From contig NC_092588.1 in the NCBI RefSeq assembly GCF_047663525.1, forward strand, positions 108,023,001-108,087,000: DNA of 64,000 nt. Reading direction: 5' to 3'. The number at the start of each line of letters is the position of its first letter. Within the stretch, counting starts at the first letter, position 1. Under the pieces are notes generated by a model. That model saw only the letters and a list, made by a program, of their open reading frames with translations, ran no database searches and was not told the DNA's origin. Below, piece after piece: positions 53,744 to 64,000 of the stretch. The translations under genes were made by a program, and so were the position numbers. The stretch is from Anas platyrhynchos (Eukaryota > Chordata > Aves > Anseriformes > Anatidae).

Positions 53744-54360
53744 TCATATTGTTCCGAGGGGAGAAACACGTCTTAGGAAGGCAATTTCATCAGCATTCAT
53801 AGCACTAAGCAGTGGCACAGTTCCCGCAAAGCCTGCTCCAGGAATGGCGTCATTTGTCCACACAAGGCCACTCGGACTGGCGTGCAAATCCTGAACAGCT
53901 GCCCCGCACAAACCCAGCGGCCTATCCAGCAAAAGAAGGGTTCCAGTCAGACATGTGAATGGGTATTCAACCCTCTGCAAAAGAAACTCAGCATGCCAGG
54001 CAGCAGACAGCAAGCAGTGTGCTTTCAGCAATGGGCAAAGCTCAAACAGGCGAGCCACAGGGAATTGTCGTGGTAGGAAATGGGCAAAGGCCTGAGGCCT
54101 GTTCGGCTGAGCCCTGTGGTTCCCACAAGGACACTGACAGAGCTCCCTGCCTGCCTGCAGCTCCAGATGTCCACAAAGCTGTCCGTTTTTGGCCAGTTTC
54201 TCTTTCACAGTAGCAAAGAAGGGCACTTCCACTGTCACGCTGGAGATGGTCTGCGGAGAGCCGGAGGCCTGGAGCTGGGAGCTCATAGCACTGTTCTGCA
54301 GCACCACGTGCCCTGGGAAGACTGGGGATGAAAGCTGTGGCCATTGCCGCTCCAGCAGCT
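53744..54360 (-). pseudogene. unexplained 187-codon open frame, possible retrocopy
   Basis: A stop-free minus-strand frame (54307-53744) in a block clearly richer in G+C than its surroundings. It includes QTISSVTVEVPFFATVKEKL and LSAMNADEIAFLRRVSPLGT and has a protein-like mix of residues. Upstream on the same strand the reading appears to continue (SSPVFPGHVV) before the first ATG. There is no signal peptide and no domain I can name. There is no poly(A) tail directly beside it. It may be a processed pseudogene, part of an unrecognised repeat or chance. Confidence 0.3.
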
Positions 54361-55939
54361 GGTGTATAGGCTCTGGGGTATGTTAGGCAGATATACACAC
54401 TGATTGTACCACTTTTAGATTTTCTCTTAGTTACCTTTTGAGCCTATAAGGGCAGTCATTAAGGAAGAGAGGAGCAGAGAGGCATCTTTGATCTCCCCCA
54501 CCTAGATTGAGTGAATTAGCTAAATGGTGATTATCTTGCATTGTGCAATCATTATTGTTCATCACTCCGGCAGGCCGGAAAGAGCAATCATCATAGTTAA
54601 CACAAGGCATTGTGATAACAGCATTGCATCCTAGCTTTAAACTGTTTACACTGAGCTTCTCTGTTACTTAAGTAACTCCCTGATAATGCTGTTAAATCTT
54701 TATTTTCTTTATTCAGCATTTAAACAGAGACATCTCGTGTCCTCTGGCTGAAGTGGGTGTGGGTAGGGGATGGGTTTCTGTATTTGTGTGCACGGCTCCC
54801 TCAATATCCCTTAAGAGTACTGATTGTAGTACACAACTGTGACCAAATACTTCTCATGAAATGTCAGATACAATAACATTTAGCTAGAGGATTTCATATG
54901 CTACTTGCAAATGAAAACATTATCAAGGTAACAGTTAAAGAAATGTATCGAGTTACTTTGGCATTTTCAGAAATGCTGTGTTTTATGCAAGTTGATCAGC
55001 AGGCATTAGCAACGGTATTCTACCTGGTGTGATTTCTTTTATGAGGAGATGGTAGTGCTCATTTTCAATGAGAAAATATCAATCTCAGTTTTTATCCTGG
55101 AGTATTGTATATCTCTGTTTTCCCCAGTATACAGTAAGGTATTCAGAAACACGGAAGTGTAGAGTGTGGGAGGCAAAATGTTTCCTCCTCTGTAAATGCC
55201 TTGTATGTTAGACCTGCTTTTGAAAATCAGAATCATTAAAGAAGTCCTATATTACAAAAAAAAAAATCTGAAAATGTGAGCATTCATGTAAAATATGCAT
55301 GCACGTACACACACTTTATTTGATAGTACAGTTCATGCACAATGGGTCAGTCTTGTTTGTGTGCATCTTTTGATGTTCTTTCACAGTACCATGAATGTGT
55401 GATGAATAAAGGCCCATGGATGAAGACAGGCATACAAAAACTATACCTTTGCTAAAGCTGAGGGCACTCCCTGAATGGCCAGCCTCATCTTAGAGGTAGA
55501 AAAGAGATGGATAACTTGGAGTCTAATCATCCCTGAGAGTGGCAGTGACCCAGCTGGCAATTCCATATAGTTAAGGGGTAAAACGTTATCTGCCAGATGG
55601 ACTTGGGGTGTATTTAATAAATCTAGGAGCAGTAGCAGACACTTCCAAGCTGGTGTGTTCTTAATTAGGAATTATTGAGGATGAGGATGAATTAAGATTT
55701 GTTCAGATTAAGATTTGCTTTGTTTCTCCAGAGCAGCACAAAGTGATTTGTACTGGCCACAGGAGGCAGATGTCAGTACCTGTCAAACTTCTCATATACT
55801 CTATTCAACTTCCTGCTGTCTTACAGCCTTGTGTGGCTTTTAAGACCTTCCTCATCACCTTGTTTCCTTTGTGTGAGGGGTAGCTGTGTGGGTATGCCCT
55901 TTTATCTGCCCCCAGAATCAGTGAAAGAGCCAGCGGGGA

Positions 55940-56125
55940 TATGAGCAGGTTCTTTGCAGTGAGTCAGGCTTTGGAATGTGTGCCTAGCGGGGTTGTGGAT
56001 AGGATTGTGGACCTTATCACCAGAGACATTCAAAACTGAAATGGATAAGACCCTGAGCAAATACACCTTGAGAACTGCCTCTACTTCCGCAGAGAATTGC
56101 AATGGGAACCTTGATTGGTATGAAT
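55940..56125 (+). mobile_element. old CR1 fragment, first part
   Basis: AGAGACATTCAAAACTGAAA followed by TGGATAAGACCCTGAGCAAA is CR1 3' wording in plus orientation, strongly diverged. Confidence 0.65.
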
Positions 56126-56534
56126 AGGGTGTGGAAGCACCAGTAGGAACAGCAGGAGTTGTAAGGATAGCTGGTGATGGCAGCCAGATTAGCAGATCAT
56201 CAAGATCACAGCACACATCTGCATAGGTGCAATTTTTTCCAGACACCCATATCAGGAGATAAAAGTCAGTGAGTAAATGCTAATGACTCACAGAGGTGGG
56301 ACCCCACAAAGAGGCTGCTCTCTGTTGGCGCCTAAAGACAACAAAAAGTGCATCCAGAGCAGCACATGGTTGCCCATCAAAAAGAAATGGGGAGATAGGA
56401 TGAAGACTGGATAGCCGGCATACCTCATCCACCATGTCATTGCAAGGAATGCATTTTCACACTGAATGTTGGGCAGACTACCTAGTTACATACATCTTGG
56501 TGCAACTGTTACACAGCATTGCAATATTGTTTTC

Positions 56535-56625
56535 TAGACTTTTCAGGAAGAGAGGTTTGGACCAGGTATCCTCCTGAGGTTCCTTTCCAATATAAACTGT
56601 TCTGTCATTTTGTGATTTAACTGCA
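56535..56625 (+). mobile_element. old CR1 fragment, terminal part
   Basis: GAGGTTTGGACCAGGTATCC, then TCCTGAGGTTCCTTTCCAAT and CTGTTCTGTCATTTTGTGAT, match the very end of CR1 with its terminal octamer. It is probably the same copy as at 55.95-56.12 kb, interrupted by about 400 bp of other DNA. Confidence 0.65.
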
Positions 56626-57855
56626 GGAATTAGTGGAGTGTGTTCCATAGACTCCACAGCACAGGAGGTAAGATCAGCATAGCTTTATGGTCCTTTCTTA
56701 AATCTCACGTTTGGGATTTTGCTTTTGTTCCAAATACTTATGTCCTCACTGGAAACACTTAAAGCTTTTGGTTTTCTTTTTTTTAAGAAATGGTTTTGAG
56801 TCACCCAGGTATAAGAAAAATCCTGAAGCATCTTCAGAGCGTGAAAGCTACAGTTTCATTTCCCCAAAAGAGATTATGTTAACTGTCTGTTAAATAATCT
56901 CAAGACTTGAAAAAAATTCCATTCAGTGGGTCTTTTTGGTCAGAAAGCTGTAAATCTATGAAGTTCAGGGAGTGGGGACTGAAATGTCATCTCAGTCATT
57001 GCCTGGGATGGGATCAGTCATAAACAATGAGGATTATGTAGCCTCTTTAAATATAATATATATATAATGCCCAGACTGAACTCCTCACTTTGCAGGCTTC
57101 ATCTCATCTTGTTTTTCATTGTGCTGAGCTGACTCTGAGGCTGGAGCCACAAATTATCCCTACTGTAGGTCTCTGCTGTAATGCTGTAATAGACCCATGG
57201 TATTCGGAATCATGCATGTCTGTCAGCTCCGCTGCAGCCCAGGTGTTGTGCTTGTTAGTTTGGATGTTTGAGTAAATACTGATTCTTTACAAGCACTAAA
57301 AGACTTGCTGTGAATCCCATCATCCACTCCTTGCCCACTCTTCACCCTTAATAGAATTTCCTTTTAAGAGAACCAAGCCATTTGTCATGTTGGCCTGACA
57401 ACTCAGGGAGCAAGTGCTGTGAATGTGTCTCTTCCCTTCCACTCCCAGTCTCTCCTGTTTTTTTTTGTTTGTTTGTTTGGTTTGGTTTCTATACCTACTA
57501 TTTCGCATCACTGAGCTTGGTTTGGTAGTGAGAGAATTTGGTTATACAACAAAATCTAAACAGCTTTATCCTACATTTTACTTTGGCTACTTTTCTAGCA
57601 TTTCACTTTTTTTTTTTTTTTTTTAATCTGGTATTTCCAGTATCAAAATGAATTCTAGGTTTTGTTCCTATGTCCTCTACTGCTTTATCATGTTGGTATT
57701 TATCATGTTCATTCTCATCAGCATGGTAGGCAACAGAAGCCATATAATTTCTCCATTTATTTTTACGTTGTTTAGTACCATATTATCCTGTTACTGATTT
57801 TTGTATAACACACAAAATTTTCCTCATCTCCTACCTCTGCCTATGGCTTAATATT

Positions 57856-58275
57856 GAGGGGTCTGCAGAATGAGTCTTACGAGGAGCGGCTGAGGGAGCT
57901 GGGCTTGTTCAGCCTGGAGAAAAGGAGGCTCAGGGGCGACCTTATTGCTCTCTACAGGTACCTTAAAGGAGGCTGTAGCGAGGTGGGGGTTGGCCTGTTC
58001 TCCCACGTGCCTGGTGACAGGACGAGGGGGAATGGGCTAAAGTTGCATCAGGGGAGTTTTAGGTTGGATCTTAGGAAGAACTTCTTTACTGAAAGGGTTG
58101 TTAGACATTGGAACGGGCTGCCCAGGGAAGTGGTTGAGTCACCATCCCTGAAGGTCTTCAAAAGACGTTTAGATAGAGCTTAGGGACATGGTTTAGTGGA
58201 GGACTTGTTAGTGTTAGTTCAGAGGTTAGACTTGGTGATCTTGGAGGTCTCTTCCAACCTAGATGATTCTGTGAT
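57856..58275 (+). mobile_element. young CR1 LINE, 3' end, plus strand
   Basis: It begins GGGGTCTGCAGAATGAG and keeps the C-terminal ORF2 frame open (57854-58183), with [47 protein letters not shown] and [20 protein letters not shown]. It ends with the CR1 terminus CCTAGATGATTCTGTGAT. It is the same subfamily as the minus-strand copy at 36.3-36.8 kb. It is 5'-truncated and immobile. Confidence 0.95.
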
Positions 58276-58279
58276 ACTT

Positions 58280-61200
58280 TGGTTCCTGTAACTTGTAGCA
58301 CAGAACCTGTAACCTACTCTTTACCAGCTGGCTTGACACTTTTATTGCTTCCCTTCCACATACCTAAACCCCTTCTATCTTGTCTGGCTGTCTTCCTAAA
58401 CCATGTCATTCTGAATCTTTAAAACTCCCCATAAATTCACCTTGTGTATCAACTCAAACTTGCTTTTATTACATTCGAACCTTCTTTCACTCTGTGGGCT
58501 TCTGCTCCATAGCATGCTGATTTAGAAATTTATTTCTGTAGATTTTCTTTATTTGCACTTACCTCCCTCTGTCCACTCGATACATAAAACTCTTTCAGAT
58601 TTATCATACCACTGCTGTCTGTTTTCTCTTGATTCAAGACTCCCTTCTGTAAGGATTGCAGGAATCTGAGATAGCAATCTTGCAAATTGTATTTTTTGTG
58701 TTGCACACACACAGCATCATTGACTCAACAGAAATGAGTTCCATGGCTTTGCATAGGTATAAGCAAGGGTAAGAATTACTGCAGAGTGCTTAGAAAAAAT
58801 AGTGGGCATTTACTTTGAAGGGCCCTTTTTGTTCCATTTAAATTCAGTGCTTAATGACATTCTTATTAAGGTGTCATTGCAAGATGTCATCCAATCTTTA
58901 AAGCCAATTGTAAAGCATAATACTTAGTTTCCTTTTTTTAAATGAGTCAAAAGCTTACCAGGTGAAATGGTTATGGATTGCTACTGCTGGTGAGTGGGAT
59001 CTTTCAAAAGCCAATGGTCTAGTGCTACAGTGGTTCCACCTGCTATATTCACAGAATATGAGACAAATGAGATCAGTGTTTCATTTGGACATGATACCAG
59101 TTCTGTGTGAGTGCATCAAATACTGATCAAACATTATGTGAATGAAGTAAGTCCTTCAGACTCGATATCCTGCCAGTGAGGCCGCCACAATTTGTGTATT
59201 CATAAACACCATCAGTGAGATCTTGTCTGTTCCTTTCTGCGTGTCCCAGTGTATTAAAACAGGTTTATCATTTTGGGTAAGGAACAGTCTCCCCCAGTTT
59301 TTATGAATTACTAAATGACATCACATTTCTTTACTGAAGATGTTTCCTGGCTGGATTTAGGTACTATAAAGCACAGATGTTTGCAAGACTTCATAATGTG
59401 CCTATATAAAAAATATAATTGCATGCAGATAACTCAAATATCAGAATACATGCACTGCATTTAGAACAAGAAAGCAGCTTTCTCCTCAGAAGTCAATCTT
59501 AGATGTGTATGTATAACTTTTTGTTGTTTAAACACGTAACTTAGCATTTTCAACTAATCTGGAAACTGGTTAACTTGTTTAGAGGTAACCTTGTCAAAGA
59601 AAAGTTACTCCTGTAAAGTCATAACTACAACAGATCAGTTTGGTCATTTGTCCTGATCTGGCATATAAAGCTGTGGTCATTGCTGTTTGACGTGTGGTTG
59701 TCTTTTTGCAGCAATCATTTGGTCTGGTGAATCCACTTAACTTAACATTCCCTCTCTGAGTAGCTGTTTCTCCCTCCATCCACCTTTTGTCTTCTGATCC
59801 ATCCACATAGCAGTGTTCTGTAATGGCCTGCAGAAATCGGCATCTTGTCTGGGAAAAATCACAGCAGCTGAAGTTTCTTAAACCTACCGCGAGCCTTGTT
59901 TCTTCAAATATGCAAGACGTTAATTAGCGTGACAGAACTTAGAAGTCTGGCATCTGAATGGAGGAACACCACCAGACATGATATGAATAGAAACGTTAGT
60001 ATAAAGTTTTGAGTAAGTGCAGATGAAAGTCTCCACATCAATCACTTACCAAGGATCTGTTGCGGCAAGGAATCTCTCATGAGGAGTAAGGGATCTCTGC
60101 AGCAGACGTGACCTTGAGAGGGATCCCTGCTCAAGGGGAGATCCTGTTGTGCAGCCAGCCACCATGCCAAAGAGCTCAAAAAGCTCTGATGAAATCATAG
60201 ATGTACCCGCTGTTGCAAAATATGCCCACCACAATTAATGGGAAATGTCCTTTAGGGTGTGCTTTCTGAGGGTGCCCTCCAGAAGCAGAGGACAGATACG
60301 AGCTCAGAAGCAGAGGACAAATATAAGCTCAGATGTCCTCAGGGAATAATTATTTGACTCTGGAGAAGACAGTAGAACTGGATCTCACTCAATTTCACTG
60401 AGCTCCTTCTGTCAAGAAGCCAAGCCCAAGGATAAAGGTACTCGAACTTGCTATAAATTGTGGTCCATGTTTGCAGAGATGTGATAAAGTCACAGGGTCA
60501 CAGTGGATGCTACGCTGCCTCTTGAACTGATTATTAGTGCAATACTCATAACCTTATCAGCCATGGTCTAGTAGGCTATCAAACAGCAATATGCTATATT
60601 GGTGCTTCAAATACGGAGCTTTCCCTGGAAAAGTAATAGCGTAAATGAAAGCCAATGCTTCTCACCTGCTAAATAGATACAGTATAGATAATACATCTAC
60701 AGTATTCTTTTTTTCTAAATCATCACTTTCTTGCAAATTATATGAATTCAGCACACTGGAAATGAAGGCATATTGAAATATGTGCTATCCTGTAATGTCT
60801 AGTAAATAAGGTCACGTACTAACTCATCTTTCTAGCATCCCTTCTTGGAAAAGAGACTTATGTAGTAAATAGGAGTCTCTTGAATGGTCCAGTTGCTTGT
60901 GTAAAAGGAGAGCAGAAGAGCTTCATTATTACAATTATTTTAACAAAAGGTTGTCATTTAAAGCAATTGGTATTTTAAAATGTTCTTGGTAATGTTTCTG
61001 TTCTATAAAAATATCTTTTCTTAGTTAGTAGAAGGCAAGAAATGTTTTTAATTTCCTGCTTTATTCCATAAGCCTCAGCCAAGCTGCTCAGTTGTGCTAC
61101 AGTACTAGAAAAACTGATAACCTTGGGAATACTGACTAAAAAGCTGCTTTGTTGCTGGGGTTTTCATTATGTTCAGGGAAATCCAGAATTTGTGGTCTAT

Positions 61201-64000
61201 TTTCTAGTTTGAATTTGCGCTAAAATTCCCATTCATCATGTCCAGTTAAGAAAATACCAAGGTCTGGCCTCACTCATTAATTTACACTAAACCAGGTTAA
61301 TAGCTGAGTGTAGTAAATCTCAATGGGCATTTTATTTTTGGTTTTTAAAACCTTTAGAATTCCCTTTTATTATTTATGTCCTTTCTAATTATTTTAATAG
61401 ACAAGCCATGTTTCTGAGTATGACTTGATTACTTCCAAAATTCCTGAAGCAATGTTTGCCTTTTCTGTATTTTGTGCTTTAAATGTACTCAGTGAGTACC
61501 ATTCAAACATTTTGATTTAGTTCAACATTTCAACTGTTATTATATAGTTACAAATAAGATCAAAATGCCATATGCTCTGCTCAAAGCAATGACAATTTCA
61601 TACCCTCCACAATTTTCCAATGAAAATTGACCAGTCTAATTCTTTTGGATGATGGAAAATTAGGAAAGCCTCGGTTGTATTTGTCCTACAATAGAATTAG
61701 GCAACTCTTGCTGAAACACTTTTTCCAACTGCTTTGCAGATTCAAATTGATCAGATTTAGATTTGAGTGGATTAGCTGCCTTTGTGGCAGTATATTCCTA
61801 TCAGAAACACGTGAGAGGGATGCACAGTCTAAGCTGCTGTTGGTTGTTTAAGAAGATTCCTGTATTCCTCAGTGGCATAAAATAACAGCTGTGCCTATCA
61901 TTTGATACAAATCAATTCAACTCTTTCATCTGTGTTTTTCAAATATGTTGGTTCTTTATTTTTTCATGTACCAGCGTCTAGAATTACAGGTGTGCATGCA
62001 GTAATGTTTCTGAGTATTTTTCTGGTTTCTTTACATGCAGTAACCATGCAACTGTGCATCACTGCTAGGCAGAAGTGGAGTTCCTGTAATACTTCTTCAT
62101 TTTCAGCTGAAGCACTCAGATTTAAAATAAAAAGGAAAAAAGGAAAATGATAAAAAGATAATTTTCTTATGACCATACGGGTCATAGATTGTAATTTGCT
62201 TACTGTTAGTATAAAAATATAACAAGAAATTTTTCTTTTTTATTGTTTCAGGGAACTTTCATTACCAAAGAAAAATGCTTTTTAAAATTAGCTGAAAATA
62301 AGGCTGGTTGGTAATAATATCAAGTGCTTGGAAAAAATAGGCAGTTAAAAGCAGTTTAGCACGTTTGTAATATCATTTTCCTTGTACATAAATCAGGCCA
62401 AATGGCCCTTTTACTGCAGATATTCAGTAAGAGGGATACACGTTATAGTCAAAGCTAATGTTCCCAATTGATACTTGTGTGTTGGGATCATTCAATTTCC
62501 ATGAACACAGATGAAGACATAGAATTTAGCTTGTTGACAAGTGGTAAAGCTCTACTAATACTGTATTTTTTCATGTCTGGATTTTTGTGTGCTTGCTTTT
62601 TTAAAAAATATAAAAGATTCTTAAACATTTTTTCTTAGTTATATCATTGCAATTCTAATCTTGCATAATGCTGTTGAGTGAAAATGGAATTTATGCCATT
62701 GTTTGACATACCAACTATTGCTACATTGCCAGACTAATTTTCATCCCAGCCATAACTATTTTTAGATAGGTAAGTGAATTAAATTAAATACTAAAATCAC
62801 AATTCACTATATCCAGGTTGAATTACTGTTTCCTGAGACCCATCCGTTTTCTTTTCAAGCTATTGGAATAATCTGCAATGCTGATTAACTAGGCCTGGAA
62901 TAGTTGTTTATAAGTGTAAATCTCTGTTGAATACAGATTATTTTCACCTATGTTTCTCAAACTAATTGAAGTAACTAATTGAAGCAGAAAACCTTGTTAC
63001 CAATTATATGTAACTGACATGTAACCTTTGGTGTCAGTACTGTCCTGTATAATTCCCCCACCATTTTTATTTTCTGTTTCTAATAACATAGAATAATAAA
63101 ATCTTTTATATAATCATATCCTCAAAAATGTCTGAAACAGAATGAACCAACTTAAACATCCTTAAGTGTTGGGCAGATTGCTCTTAATGGCAACAGAAGA
63201 AGAAAAAAGTACAGATTTGTTCTATTCTGGGATTATTTTTAGTTCCATTAGGACAAAGCTAATATAACATTTCCTATTTAAATCTTATTTTGAAGGTTAA
63301 TTGGAACTTAATATAATGCATTAAAATGGTTCCCCTGTGTGAAGAGGAATTTCTCATGGAATGATGTAATCAAGATTAATTTTCCGTGATTTTGTCTCAC
63401 CTGGTTGCTTCCAAATTATATAACAGAAAATATGCCCAAAGAGAAGAAAACCAGTTCAGTCAGGTTTGGGGGATCTTTCATGTTTTTGTGTGTCACTCAA
63501 CATCTTCTAGTGCAATGGTAATTTTTTTTTTTTTTTTAAGTTATTTGTTTGTACTTCTGGACTTCTTTCAATTGCTTACATTCAAACATAAAATAGCAAG
63601 CAAAACAAGGAGGTAAGCTTCCAGATATTCCAAAATCTAATATAAAATCACAATGTCTTTTAATAATGTCTAATTTAAAGATAAGTGATAGATATATGTG
63701 GAGGTCATGTATTTAAATATGCCTATAATAAGAAATCTGGGCCAGCTTTTTACTTCTTTATCATTTTGTGTCTTTTCAAGTCGTATTCTACAATCAGTGT
63801 CCTACAGTCTCTTGAATTCTCAAAAGAGCTTTTAAAGGACACAAAAACCGAAGCAAAATAAATGGAACTACATCTTATTTGAGAAAACTGCCCCAAAACA
63901 CCCCTGCTATCAAAGAAGAGAATGTCTAACCTTTCTCTAAATTAATGGTTTTAAAGTAATGAGTTGTGACATGAAATATTTTCTTATTGGAACAAATTAC
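58280..64000. other. AT-rich DNA, no recognised gene
   Basis: It contains two 25-bp tandem units (AGAAGCAGAGGACA...AGCTC) at 60281-60330 and a T16 run at 63522-63537. Open frames are short and motif-free. If the CpG-island transcript is real, this could be part of a long intron. Confidence 0.45.

Overview
This is vertebrate, almost certainly avian, nuclear DNA. It is AT-rich, intron-dominated sequence with no bacterial-style gene packing. It carries several CR1 LINE 3' ends with the bird-type 8-bp terminal motif, older CR1/L3-like fragments, and a solo LTR of a family common in birds. The wording of the two youngest CR1 copies reminds me of waterfowl sequence, but I cannot name the species.

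Only one protein-coding gene can be assigned with confidence: CD83 on the minus strand, about 10.4-20.1 kb. Exon 1 (start and signal peptide), exon 2 (first half of the Ig V domain), exon 3 (second half) and exon 4 (stalk and transmembrane helix) all have consensus splice sites and compatible phases. A cytoplasmic-tail exon at about 10.4-10.56 kb is plausible but does not resemble the mammalian tail. Two kappaB-type sites lie just upstream of the start codon, and a classical kappaB decamer lies in intron 2. Both fit a maturation-induced immune gene.

Layout: 1-10.4 kb, CD83 downstream flank with a CR1 fragment, simple repeats and a candidate 3' UTR; 10.4-20.1 kb, CD83, with a CR1 and an unexplained open frame in intron 2; 20.3-25.1 kb, upstream flank; 25.1-27.1 kb, an old L3/CR1-like LINE interrupted by a 534-bp perfect compound pentanucleotide satellite; 27.2-36.3 kb, unannotated intergenic DNA; 36.3-36.8 kb, young CR1 (minus); 39.3-41.0 kb, old LINE fragments; 41.5 kb, (TTTTA)n; 43.9-44.75 kb, a strong CpG island with a plus-strand splice donor, the likely promoter and first non-coding exon of an unidentified transcript running toward higher coordinates; 49.66-50.77 kb, solo LTR (minus); 53.7-54.3 kb, unexplained 187-codon frame; 55.9-56.6 kb, split old CR1; 57.86-58.28 kb, young CR1 (plus); 58.3-64 kb, AT-rich DNA without recognisable genes.

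No tRNA, rRNA, CRISPR or prokaryotic feature was seen. In mammals RNF182 lies upstream of CD83, so the CpG island could belong to RNF182, but its coding exon is not visible here and the splice donor points the opposite way from CD83. That assignment is therefore only a possibility. I did not find a convincing new biological system. The most interesting items are the CD83 regulatory layout and tail, the satellite inside the LINE, and the CpG-island transcript.
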